64,000 bases of DNA from Paraflavitalea sp. CAU 1676 (GTDB lineage: Bacteria; Bacteroidota; Bacteroidia; Chitinophagales; Chitinophagaceae), in the NCBI RefSeq assembly GCF_029223285.1, contig NZ_JARHUJ010000013.1, positions 92,119 through 156,118 on the forward strand, in the 5' to 3' direction. A program made the position numbers and the translations under genes. Below, piece by piece: positions 19,489-27,691 of the stretch; the first letter of the stretch is position 1; each line of letters opens with the position of its first letter. A model generated the notes under the pieces. That model saw nothing but the letters and a program-made list of their open reading frames with translations, was not told the DNA's origin and searched no databases.

Positions 19489-20043
19489 TCAGGAGCGGTC
19501 TGCATCAGGAGGCTGGTGCGGGATGGCCAGGCAGGTTTGAAATAAACATGATGCCTGGTTCATAGCGTCCTTGTGGAGGATAGTCGGGGGGCATTGAAAG
19601 GTATAGTCAATGGTGCGGTCGTCATAATCACCCATCAGGGTTTTGGCAACATTGGTTTTGTGCTGCTTACTATCGGAGTGAGCCAGGCCGTTGGCGAGTT
19701 GGAAGTAATCGTTGCCGGCGGCTTTGATCTGCTCTTTGGAGTCGTTGGCGATGCATTTGAGGATCAGGTAGCCGTTCTCGATCTTTCTCTTTACGTACGT
19801 GTAGTATTTGCCTTCAATTTCTATTTCGCCGTAGCATCTTTCAAAATCCGACTGGCTGGGCTGATAAGGAATAATGATGGGTACTTTGAATTCGACCAAT
19901 TGTGATTCGTGATAGTCGTTGTTGTCGATCTTCCGTTCGAGGAGTTTGTCGGCGTCTTTGGTGAGCATCCCTATAACGATACGGTAACCGTACCAGTTAA
20001 AGAAAAGTAAGGCAATCAGGCATATGGCAGCTGGCTTTTTCAA
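19489..20043 (-). CDS. Hypothetical membrane-anchored protein
   Basis: 184 residues with one N-terminal membrane segment (AAICLIALLFFNWYGYRIVIG) and a soluble, probably periplasmic domain (LVEFKVPIIIPYQ, CYGEIEIEGKYYTYVKRKIENG). The frame starts with TTG at 20043; no ATG would keep the membrane segment. The C-terminal end has three Cys residues (QCPP, ASCLFQTC). The family is unrecognised. It precedes the AhpD-like/MFS/TonB operon in the same direction with a 139-base gap, so a link is possible but unproven. Confidence 0.65.
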   Translation of the reverse strand: MKKPAAICLIALLFFNWYGYRIVIGMLTKDADKLLERKIDNNDYHESQLVEFKVPIIIPYQPSQSDFERCYGEIEIEGKYYTYVKRKIENGYLILKCIANDSKEQIKAAGNDYFQLANGLAHSDSKQHKTNVAKTLMGDYDDRTIDYTFQCPPTILHKDAMNQASCLFQTCLAIPHQPPDADRS

Positions 20044-20118
20044 AGCAGTCGTTGGTAGTACCTAATTTAAGGAAATTTCCCACACAAACATGAGGGGGCC
20101 GTGATAATTTGCCGGTAA

Positions 20119-20202
20119 AGCTGTATTTCATACAATTAATACGGAAATTGATCCGGTTCGGCGGTTTATGCCAGACCTCCGGCAGACATATGAAATACAG
20201 CT
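20119..20202. repeat. 84-base element bounded by 14-base perfect inverted repeats
   Basis: AGCTGTATTTCATA at 20119-20132 is repeated exactly in reverse as TATGAAATACAGCT at 20189-20202, with 56 bases between. GCCGG occurs just outside on both sides (20111-20115 and 20203-20207), which may be a 5-base target duplication or an extension of the stem. It lies between the start of the hypothetical gene at 20043 and the terminator of the phosphatase operon. It could be a small non-autonomous mobile element or a structured leader. Confidence 0.6.
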
Positions 20203-20261
20203 GCCGGAAGCCTGGTATGGGAATTACCCGAGTGGAGAACAACTACAACAGTAGCGGGTAA

Positions 20262-20296
20262 AAGAGAAGCCGCCTCCTGTACAGGAAACGGCTTTG
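20262..20296 (-). terminator. Terminator of the SusC-SusD-phosphatase operon
   Basis: The minus strand reads AAGCCGTTTCCTG, a two-base turn, then CAGGAGGCGGCTT, a long stem allowing two G-T pairs, followed by CTCTTTT. It begins about 20 bases after the phosphatase stop codon. Confidence 0.75.
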
Positions 20297-20315
20297 AGCT
20301 ATAATGCTAACCTAC

Positions 20316-21548
20316 TTATTTTACTACGATCCACCGGTTGAGGTAATGTTCCGGTGTTTCGATCACGATCTTGTAAAACTTCGACGGTATGCCTGTTACG
20401 TCGATCTCTGCTGTCTCACTGGCCAGAGGAACTGTAGCTTTCAACACGTATTGGTCACGGCCGCCTTCTTTGAACTGATTGGTGGTCGTGAGCCAAATCT
20501 TTGCATTGCCTTTGCGGCCGGTAGACTTCCAGCTTACTTTAATCTTCCCGTTTTCCAGTTTGGCCCCGGGATGCGTAGCAGAGATATTGCCGCTTAACGG
20601 TACGCCGTCTACTTCCATCAGCTGCTCGCGCGGAATCGTTACGCCTAAGAAGTTCGCGATCGATGGCATGATGTCTACAATGCCAGGATTGCCGGTCTTG
20701 AAGTAGTTGTTCAGCTTCTTTGCGTTGGTCACGATCCAGGTGCTTCTTTCCCGGTTCGACTGGCCTCCATGGCCCTTGCCGGTTGCACTGTCGCGTCCAT
20801 GGTCGGTGGTAATATAGATCACCCAGTCTTCTTTAAACGCCTTCTTACGGTAACTGATAGCATCCCACAGGCGGCCCATCTGCTTGTCCATGTAACCAAT
20901 CGCCTCGTGAAACTCGGGACTGTCACCATACCGGTGGCCCATATCGTCGGTGTACTCGAGGTACACCCAGGATAGATCGGGCGCATCCTGTTTGATATAT
21001 TCGGCAGCTTTATTCACCACCGCTTCGTCGATGCGGTGCATATACTCCTTCTTTTTGTCGTGCGGGTATTGCAGGGTATCCAGCTCCAGCCCGTCGAAAT
21101 GATAGTCGAGTTGAATGCCGCCGGTGGCTGGCAGGCCCTCTCCCACCAGTTTGGTGCGGTTATCGAGCCAGCTGGAGAAAATGGCCGTCTTCTTCTGCGG
21201 GTATTGCGTCTTGAAAAAGCGGAAGATGGTCCAGTAGTTATAGTCGGGTGCGGCGATATCATTGTCCCACACATTGTGTTTGTTGACCCAGGTGCCGGTG
21301 AGCAGGCTGTTGTAGCCTACTGCCGAGATGGTGGGCGTTTGGGAATACCCGCCTTTTTCACCACCCACATGCGCGCGGGTAAAACCGCCCTCTTTGGCAA
21401 TCCTGTCGAGGTTGGGGGTTGGCTGCTGCTCGATCACGTCGGCCGCAATACCATCTACGATCACAAATAATGCTTTCTTCTTTTGCTGGGCCTGTGCGCC
21501 CGTTGCTATAGCAAACAGAACGACTGCCGTCAATAATCCTTTCATCAT
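20316..21548 (-). CDS. Alkaline phosphatase family protein (phosphodiesterase/nucleotide pyrophosphatase type)
   Basis: A 410-residue exported enzyme with a signal peptide ending AQAQ. The metal site of the type I phosphodiesterase/nucleotide pyrophosphatase family is visible: FVIVDGIAADV (first Asp), the nucleophile region YSQTPTISAVGYNSLLTGTW, the two-His motif DDMGHRYGDSPEFH and TTDHGRDSATGKGHGG. A beta-rich C-terminal domain of about 90 residues follows. It would cleave phosphate mono- or diesters in the periplasm. It is the third gene of the SusC-SusD operon, 19 bases after SusD, so its substrate is probably what that pair imports. Confidence 0.88.
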   Translation of the reverse strand: MMKGLLTAVVLFAIATGAQAQQKKKALFVIVDGIAADVIEQQPTPNLDRIAKEGGFTRAHVGGEKGGYSQTPTISAVGYNSLLTGTWVNKHNVWDNDIAAPDYNYWTIFRFFKTQYPQKKTAIFSSWLDNRTKLVGEGLPATGGIQLDYHFDGLELDTLQYPHDKKKEYMHRIDEAVVNKAAEYIKQDAPDLSWVYLEYTDDMGHRYGDSPEFHEAIGYMDKQMGRLWDAISYRKKAFKEDWVIYITTDHGRDSATGKGHGGQSNRERSTWIVTNAKKLNNYFKTGNPGIVDIMPSIANFLGVTIPREQLMEVDGVPLSGNISATHPGAKLENGKIKVSWKSTGRKGNAKIWLTTTNQFKEGGRDQYVLKATVPLASETAEIDVTGIPSKFYKIVIETPEHYLNRWIVVK

Positions 21549-21567
21549 GGTTTTTTCAAAATCGTTG

Positions 21568-23046
21568 TTATTGTAAGATCCACATGGTGCCGTTGATATT
21601 ATCTCCGCCGGGATACTGGGCTTTTACGGCATTCTCTACATTTACCCGGTTATTGGTGTACTCATCGTTGGGGTACATCCAGCGCCTTGGTACCACTCCC
21701 CCATTCAATATGCCCGATCCGCTTACATCGAGTGCAGGGAACCCGGTACGCCTTTGCTCGTAGAATGGCTGCCAGCCGGTATTCATGAACATACTGATGT
21801 ACTTCTGCGTAATGATCTGTTTTACTTCCTGCCCGGCCTGCAAAGCTACGCCAGCCTGTGCAAGGTAATCATTGATCTCGGTGGCTGTATAGGTATTGTT
21901 ATAATTGGAAAAGTCCAGGGATGCTTTGATGCCGTTCTTGTAATAAGTGGCCGCGTCGCCGGTGATCCAGCCACGTACCACCGCTTCTGCCAGGATAAAT
22001 TGCAGTTCTGCATAGCTCATCAATACGCTGGGCTCGTTGATGGCCTGGTAAGCGTAGCGGTCATTGATCTGTGAAGCGTTGCCTGCTCCCCTTTTCGCTG
22101 TATTGTACGACAGGGAGGCGCTGCCCTTCAGTCCGTCGTAGCCGTTGAAATCCTTCACGGGCAATCCGCCGGATGGCTTGGGTTTGCCGAATACGAACAA
22201 CCGGGGATCTTTCAGGTCCTGTAATATATCCACGAAGGTGCTATCCAGGTAATAATCCGTTTTCATCGAGTTGTTGTTGAAATACGGATACTGGTTGCCC
22301 GTGATATCGTAGTAAGGCAGGCGTCCGTTATCTGAATTGGATGCCAGTAACGGGTATTTAGCCGGATTGGAGATGATCTCGTTAAAGCGTTGTTTAATGT
22401 TCAGGGAGGCTTCGGCTTCTTTTTTGGAGAGGCTCATCAACACGCGTAAGGTAAAGGAGTTGATCAGCTTTTTCCAGCGTTCGATATTGCCGGCATAAAC
22501 GAGGTCACCGGCGATGGCTACATCTGCGGCAGACAGGGAGTCGCTGGCAATCTTCAACTCGTCGAGCGCACCTTTGTATACATCCTGCTGTTTATCATAA
22601 CCGGGCCTGATGGCGGCGGTATCGGTAAAGTTGTTGTTGCGGATGGACTGCATCATCTTCGAGTAAGGGATATCTCCAAAGGTCTGCGTCATGCTTATGA
22701 TGAAATAGCTGGTAAAGAACTTGCCGATGTACCGGTAGTTCTTTTTGCCAACACGGGCTGCCTCCTGCTCCATCTTCATGACCTGGCTGATGCTGCCATA
22801 GCCCATACCGCTGCGCTGCCAGCCATAGTACTGGGAATTGCTGACAGATTGCGTGTACACGAGGTAGCGCGATGCCAGCGCCGCATCGGCAGATATCGTA
22901 GAGAAGGCCGTTCTTTCAATGGCTGGTAACAACAGCGAGGGATCGGCTACCGTAGGGTTATTGGGATTGATCTGGAACTCTTCGAACTTCTTACAACCCG
23001 TAGCAGCTGCCAGGGTAAGCAGGAATAATATTTTATATCGTTTCAT
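21568..23046 (-). CDS. SusD/RagB-like nutrient-binding lipoprotein
   Basis: A 492-residue surface lipoprotein that caps its SusC partner and binds the ligand outside the cell. The lipobox AAATGC puts the lipid on Cys18. The SusD-like group 2 features are seen: KKFEEFQINPNNPTVADPSLLLPAIE at the N-terminus (shown here in sections), helical TPR-like repeats, and SYAELQFILAEAVVRGW with the C-terminal helix IITQKYISMFMNTGWQPFYEQRRT. It starts 31 bases after SusC. The ligand cannot be deduced from sequence; the phosphatase downstream suggests a phosphorylated compound. Confidence 0.92.
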   Translation of the reverse strand: MKRYKILFLLTLAAATGCKKFEEFQINPNNPTVADPSLLLPAIERTAFSTISADAALASRYLVYTQSVSNSQYYGWQRSGMGYGSISQVMKMEQEAARVGKKNYRYIGKFFTSYFIISMTQTFGDIPYSKMMQSIRNNNFTDTAAIRPGYDKQQDVYKGALDELKIASDSLSAADVAIAGDLVYAGNIERWKKLINSFTLRVLMSLSKKEAEASLNIKQRFNEIISNPAKYPLLASNSDNGRLPYYDITGNQYPYFNNNSMKTDYYLDSTFVDILQDLKDPRLFVFGKPKPSGGLPVKDFNGYDGLKGSASLSYNTAKRGAGNASQINDRYAYQAINEPSVLMSYAELQFILAEAVVRGWITGDAATYYKNGIKASLDFSNYNNTYTATEINDYLAQAGVALQAGQEVKQIITQKYISMFMNTGWQPFYEQRRTGFPALDVSGSGILNGGVVPRRWMYPNDEYTNNRVNVENAVKAQYPGGDNINGTMWILQ

Positions 23047-23077
23047 TTGTTGCTTTTTAATGGATGATTGCTCCGGG

Positions 23078-26000
23078 TTAAAACTTCAGGTTGAGGTTAA
23101 AGCCCATCGACCGCATCGAAGGAGTTTGCAGGTTGTCGCTTTCCGCATCGGGATCAACGTTGGGTATCTTAGACAGGATAAACAGGTTGTTGCCGATCAG
23201 TGATACCGAAGCGCTCGAGAATACTTTCTTGATCCATTGGCCGGGCAGGTTATAGGTGAATACCAATTCCCGCATTTTCAGGTAGCTGCCACTGTAGTAG
23301 TGGTAGTTATTCAACATAGCGCCGCTGGTGGTTTGCATGAAGCTGATATAGTTGACCGCCGTGGTATTGGGGGCAAACTTGCGGGTGTCGGAAACGATAT
23401 TGCCATAGCTGTCATAAGTAACCTTTCCGTCGGTGATCACTACCCCGGGACCCACATAGGTGTTCTTGCCGGCATTGGCATCATCGCGGTATTGTGTAAC
23501 GGTGCCTTTGGCCGATCCGCCCCACCACATTTTCTGGTTGGTGGTAGAATAGATCCATCCGCCCAGGCGTCCATCGAAGGAGAAGCTCAGCGAGAAATCT
23601 TTATAGCTGAAGGTGTTTTGTATGCCATAGATCCAATCGGCATCGCGATTGCCGAAATACTGTCCGTAGGGTTCATAGGCCTGCATACCATTGCTGTTGT
23701 AGATAGCCTGACCGTCGGGAGTGCGCGACTCGGTCATGTAGATCCGGTCGGTACGTTGCCCTTCCTTGATCAGTCCGAGATAACCATCTGGATTATCGGT
23801 GGCGTCTTCGAGCCAGCGATGCACGTTGCTGAAGTTGACGGTGGCTTCCCATTTGAAGTCCCTGGTCTTTATGGGCGAACCACTCACCATGAACTCCCAA
23901 CCCTTGCGGAGGTACACATTCGCGTTCTTCAGGATGCTGGTATTGCCACTGGCCTGCGATTGTGTTACGTTGGTGAAGTTGTTGTAGTCTTTATTGCGGA
24001 AATAGGTTACGTCCACATTCAGCCTGTTCTTGAAGAAACCGGCTACGATCCCGTATTCACCCGACTGCACTGTTTCTGGCACCAGGTCAGGTGATATGAA
24101 GGTGGTGGGCCAGCTAAGCGACGGTGTATTGTTCCATTTGGGGCCAATGCCATAGGTGGTGATGTGCGCATACGGGTTGCCGCCGTCGATGAAGCCGGTA
24201 TTCACTTTCGCCCAGGAGCCACGCACTTTTAAGAAAGAGATGGGGGCTGGCATTTTGAGTACATCCGAGAGTACGGCAGAGACCCCGGCTGAGGGATAGA
24301 AATAGCCGTTGTTCCTGGTGGGCAGCGTCGAGGTCTTATCGTAGCGGCCGGTGAACGACAGGTATAAGAAACCAAGCGTTTCGAGGTCAAGCATACCATA
24401 AGCGCTGGCCGTTCTGCGTTCGCGCAGCACATTGCTGGCCTTGAGGGGATTGACGGAATTGCTGAGAGAATAGAATCCGGGAATGGTAAGTCCGTCGGTT
24501 GTGGTATACACCGACTCGAAGCGTCGGTAGGTATTGGAGCCCCCTGCCGTTACATTCACCTTGAGGGCTTTGCCAAACTGGTGATTGTAGTTGAGGATAA
24601 GGTCGGAGTTGATGTCGAAATAATTGGCTACGTCGGTTGAGAAATTACCTCTTGATATATAGCTATAAGCGATATAGCTGTAGGGCTCTTTAACGTCGGC
24701 ATTGCTGGCGTACTGATTGAAGCCGTTCCGGAATTTAACACTGAAGTTGTCGGCGATCTTATAGTCGAAAGTAACCTGTCCGAAGTTGTTGGTACGCTTG
24801 TAACCGTTCAGCAATTCATTGGCCACGAAATGTGGGTTGTTGTACCAGGAGAGGTTGTAATTGCGCTGCTGCAGTCCTTCGCGGCCGGTGAGCCAGTAAT
24901 TTTCGAGGCCGCGTATGTCTACATCCGGACCGATCCAGAGGATCAGATTATACAGGTAGTTGGGCGGACCGTAACCAACCGTCGGATAGTTGTCGGAGTA
25001 TTCCTTGTTGAAGGTCAGCTTGCCGTCCATGGTCAATTTGGGCGACAGCTTGTAGTTGCCACCGATCGAGAAAGAGGAGTTGTTCAGACCGGTATTGGGT
25101 ACCACGCCTTTCTGGAAGATATGGTTGGCCGCTACGCGGAATGAGCCCTTTTCAGTACCAATGGAGGCCGACACGCTGTTGGTAGACAGCAGCCCGGTAC
25201 GGAAGAAGTTCTTGATATTATCACGCCCTTTGGACACCCAGGGTGTTTTGATAAGCTTGCCGGTGGTAGGGTCGATGGGACTGTCGAACTGCGTGGTTTC
25301 ATAGAAGCCACTAGGGGTAGATGGATCGGGTTGATCGAGCTTGGGTCCCCAGATCCAACCGCCGCCTTCGGTGCCGCCGCCGGAACCGTTCACATAGGCA
25401 TACTTACCCTGATCGCCGCCGCCATAAACGGTCTGTACTTCGGGTATAACGGTGTAACCTGTCTGGAACATGGTAGAAGAATTGAACTCTACATTCAGCT
25501 TTCCTTTATTGCCTTTCTTGGTGGTGTACATAATGGCGCCATTAACACCTACTGCGCCATAGAGGGCAGCGGCGGCCGTGCCTTTCAGTACGCTGATGCT
25601 TTCAATATCGTCTGCGTTGATCTTGTAGGGATCAGCATCGGGATCGGGAATACCATCGATCACTACCAGGGGCGTTCTGCCACGGAGCGAAATGCCCGGG
25701 TTGCGAAACAGGTCGGTCGTATTGTTGATGTTCAGGCCTGCCACTTTACCCGTCAATGCACTGAGGGCGGTGGTGGTTTTGGTTTTCGCCATCGTTTCTC
25801 CGCTCACTTCCTGCACGGAGTATCCCAGTGTTTTTTGTTGCTTTTTGATGCCGAGGGCAGTGGTGACTACCACTTCACCCAGCTCGCTGCCCGTGTTGCG
25901 TTGCAGCTGAACATGGATAGTAGTTCTGCCATTGAGGGGTACCTGCTGGGAGGTGTAACCGAGAAAAGAAAATACGAGTACGGCCTCTTTGGTAACGCTC

Positions 26001-26182
26001 AGGGAGTACTGGCCCTCGTTGTTGGTGGTGGTGCCGCGGTTGGTGCCCGCAACAGAAATGGAAACGCCGCTCAGCAGGGCATTATCGCCGGCAGAGCGTA
26101 CGGAGCCTGTTACGGTGATATCCTGTGCGAAGGATACATACTGCAACAGTAATGTCAGGAATAGCAAAGCAGTTGTCTTCAT
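23078..26182 (-). CDS. SusC/RagA TonB-linked outer-membrane transporter
   Basis: A 1034-residue transporter: signal peptide (MKTTALLFLTLLLQYVSFAQ), CarboxypepD_reg-like domain at about 22-105, the SusC signature region LGIKKQQKTLGYSVQEVSG, then the plug (SLRGRTPLVVIDGIPDPDAD, VLKGTAAAALYGAVGVNGAI) and a large beta barrel ending MRSMGFNLNLKF. It imports the ligand presented by SusD using TonB energy. It is the first gene of the operon; a TetR gene lies divergently upstream with a palindrome and two direct repeats between them. At about 1030 residues it is of normal length. Confidence 0.95.
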   Translation of the reverse strand: MKTTALLFLTLLLQYVSFAQDITVTGSVRSAGDNALLSGVSISVAGTNRGTTTNNEGQYSLSVTKEAVLVFSFLGYTSQQVPLNGRTTIHVQLQRNTGSELGEVVVTTALGIKKQQKTLGYSVQEVSGETMAKTKTTTALSALTGKVAGLNINNTTDLFRNPGISLRGRTPLVVIDGIPDPDADPYKINADDIESISVLKGTAAAALYGAVGVNGAIMYTTKKGNKGKLNVEFNSSTMFQTGYTVIPEVQTVYGGGDQGKYAYVNGSGGGTEGGGWIWGPKLDQPDPSTPSGFYETTQFDSPIDPTTGKLIKTPWVSKGRDNIKNFFRTGLLSTNSVSASIGTEKGSFRVAANHIFQKGVVPNTGLNNSSFSIGGNYKLSPKLTMDGKLTFNKEYSDNYPTVGYGPPNYLYNLILWIGPDVDIRGLENYWLTGREGLQQRNYNLSWYNNPHFVANELLNGYKRTNNFGQVTFDYKIADNFSVKFRNGFNQYASNADVKEPYSYIAYSYISRGNFSTDVANYFDINSDLILNYNHQFGKALKVNVTAGGSNTYRRFESVYTTTDGLTIPGFYSLSNSVNPLKASNVLRERRTASAYGMLDLETLGFLYLSFTGRYDKTSTLPTRNNGYFYPSAGVSAVLSDVLKMPAPISFLKVRGSWAKVNTGFIDGGNPYAHITTYGIGPKWNNTPSLSWPTTFISPDLVPETVQSGEYGIVAGFFKNRLNVDVTYFRNKDYNNFTNVTQSQASGNTSILKNANVYLRKGWEFMVSGSPIKTRDFKWEATVNFSNVHRWLEDATDNPDGYLGLIKEGQRTDRIYMTESRTPDGQAIYNSNGMQAYEPYGQYFGNRDADWIYGIQNTFSYKDFSLSFSFDGRLGGWIYSTTNQKMWWGGSAKGTVTQYRDDANAGKNTYVGPGVVITDGKVTYDSYGNIVSDTRKFAPNTTAVNYISFMQTTSGAMLNNYHYYSGSYLKMRELVFTYNLPGQWIKKVFSSASVSLIGNNLFILSKIPNVDPDAESDNLQTPSMRSMGFNLNLKF

Positions 26183-26283
26183 AAATCTGAACCTGTTTTA
26201 AGAGTTGAAGTGCGATGAGGAGATTGGCGCTGTTTTGATGTCATTACAAAAATGGTGAATAAAATGAGATTACAAAAATTAAT

Positions 26284-26293
26284 TGAACGTTCA
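26284..26293. promoter_or_regulatory. Candidate TetR operator upstream of SusC
   Basis: Perfect 10-base palindrome TGAACGTTCA, overlapped by a looser one (ATTGA-8-TCAAT). It lies 102 bases before the SusC start, in the AT-rich promoter zone. Sites of this form are typical TetR-family operators; the divergent TetR gene is the obvious candidate owner. Confidence 0.5.
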
Positions 26294-26550
26294 TTCAATA
26301 AAATTTTACAACCATAATGCAATGGTCACAATTCCTTAATATGCCTGTTGGGGAAGATGTGTTATGGACGCAATCGGTTGAATGCTTTGTGCAATCGTTT
26401 GAACTAACCGGAAAGGCGATCGGGACTGGATAAGAGGGGCTAAGTTGGAGTCGGCTAAGTTGCCTGCGGACAGGCGTCCGGCCTTTAAGTGGGGAACTGT
26501 TGGCGCCGGGGCGCCGGGTCTGTCGCTTACCGGGTGCTTGCGATGGAGCT

Positions 26551-26581
26551 GTTGGCAGTTGAGCGGCGAACCTTATATTTG
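26551..26581 (+). promoter_or_regulatory. Bacteroidota-type promoter of the TetR gene
   Basis: GTTG, 19 bases, then TATATTTG, which matches the -7 consensus TAnnTTTG exactly at the usual spacing. The predicted transcript start falls about 15 bases before the ATG at 26603. Confidence 0.6.
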
Positions 26582-26602
26582 CCGGAAATCAGCTGACTAT
26601 TT

Positions 26603-27232
26603 ATGGGACGTAGAAGCATCAAAGAATCCAGGCAAAAGGAAATCATAGAAGCATTTTACCAACTGGCGATCAAGGAAGGATTGGAGAATGCATCCATCGC
26701 CAAAACAGCTGCCCTCATCAACATCAACCCCAGCCTGGTCATCCATTACTTCAAGACAAAGGAGTACCTCGTATATGGCCTCATTGAATATATTCTCGAT
26801 AAGTACCTGCTCATCTATGAAACGCCGGCTGCCTATCGCAACGATCCCCAGAAAAGGTTGCTGAAAGTGATCGATAATATCTTCTCGCAGAAATGGAATA
26901 CCTTATTTGATGACAGCGTTTCTTACAGCTGCTATTCCCTGGCTTTTCGCGACCAGAACGTTAAGGAGAATTATAAACTGTTGTTGGATACCCTGCGCAG
27001 TAACCTGAAAGATATTATAACGGAGTGTAATAAGCAGGGTGTGCTGGCGGTGAAAGATCCCGCCCTGGTGGCGGATACCATTTTTGTGATGGTAGATGGC
27101 GCTTATTATTACCTGAGCCTGGTGAGCAATAAGCAGGAGTATAAAAAGAAACTGGCTCAATACAAATCGCTGGCGCTGGCGCAGCTCAATTTTGTTTCTT
27201 CCTCTTCCGCCAAAGCACTACCAAAGCGGTAA
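26603..27232 (+). CDS. TetR/AcrR-family transcriptional regulator
   Basis: A 209-residue repressor-type protein. The N-terminal helix-turn-helix is at about residues 8-55 (KEIIEAFYQLAIKEGLENAS, IAKTAALININPSLVIHYFKTKEYL), with the typical Y-x-F/H-Y-F-x-x-K end. The C-terminal ligand-binding domain is all-helical with no recognisable subfamily. It is divergent from SusC and is likely to control that operon, with the ligand probably related to the imported compound (inference). Its last 47 bases overlap the end of the convergent gene below. Confidence 0.88.
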   Translation: MGRRSIKESRQKEIIEAFYQLAIKEGLENASIAKTAALININPSLVIHYFKTKEYLVYGLIEYILDKYLLIYETPAAYRNDPQKRLLKVIDNIFSQKWNTLFDDSVSYSCYSLAFRDQNVKENYKLLLDTLRSNLKDIITECNKQGVLAVKDPALVADTIFVMVDGAYYYLSLVSNKQEYKKKLAQYKSLALAQLNFVSSSSAKALPKR

Positions 27233-27455
27233 CAGCAATGAGTCCCCATACGAGGTTAACGACTATGTTGGGCAGGTCGGCATGATACACTGCACTGGCA
27301 ATGAGGCCGACTGCCCCGACGATATTCAGTGCATGGTAGATCAGTTGGTTGGCCTTGATCTTATTAATGCTCAGCAGAAAATAGGCCAGCAGGTACGCCA
27401 ATGTACCTATCCAGCCCAGCAGCGAATAGATACCACTCATCGACAATTGATACAT
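27186..27455 (-). CDS. Small membrane protein (CBU_0592-like)
   Basis: About 89 residues with three hydrophobic segments (YSLLGWIGTLAYLLAYFLLS, YHALNIVGAVGLIASAVY, VVNLVWGLIAVTALVVLW) and a basic tail RKRKKQN. The pattern GWIGTLAYLLAYFLLS...YHALNIVGA is that of the CBU_0592-like family of unknown function. Starts at 27455 and 27440 are both possible. The 3' end overlaps the TetR coding sequence on the opposite strand by 47 bases; both reading frames look genuine. Confidence 0.7.
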   Translation of the reverse strand: MYQLSMSGIYSLLGWIGTLAYLLAYFLLSINKIKANQLIYHALNIVGAVGLIASAVYHADLPNIVVNLVWGLIAVTALVVLWRKRKKQN

Positions 27456-27611
27456 ACTCCGTTTTGTGCGCCCAATATACAGAACATGGGGCATAAGGGC
27501 GAAAAAACCGTTTTAGCATGACGCTGTCCAGCCGTGTGCGGGGAGGTTGTGAAGCTGGGATTTGCCCGGCCGGGGCGTAATGAGGTTTTTTCCCGCTTTT
27601 ACCGGCCGGCC

Positions 27612-27638
27612 TGTCACAAAGAATGCCCTTATTTTGTC
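27612..27638 (+). promoter_or_regulatory. ECF41-type promoter of the sigma factor gene
   Basis: TGTCACA, 16 bases, then TGTC. The -35 heptamer is the known ECF41 motif (reported consensus TGTCACA with a CGTC -10). The identical arrangement occurs before the DoxX gene. It also fixes the sigma factor start: the in-frame ATG at 27623 lies inside the promoter, so translation must begin at 27692. Confidence 0.75.
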
Positions 27639-27691
27639 TACTGTATTGGCCCGGTCGGAAACCCCGGTTGCGCCGCAAAAAGACCCATGCT

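Larger units (their letters stand above)
26183..26602. other. Divergent intergenic region between SusC and the TetR regulator
   Basis: No gene is seen in these 420 bases. The region is AT-rich next to SusC and GC-rich next to TetR. It contains the direct repeat ATTACAAAAAT at 26243-26253 and 26269-26279 (26-base spacing), the palindrome TGAACGTTCA at 26284-26293 and the TetR promoter at 26551-26581. Confidence 0.6.

Noticed and set aside
25331..26152. 273-residue plus-strand frame opposite SusC (and similar 261-residue frames at 16706 and 17510 opposite the TonB receptor)
   Set aside because: Shadows created by the codon use of long outer-membrane protein genes; compositions are not protein-like.
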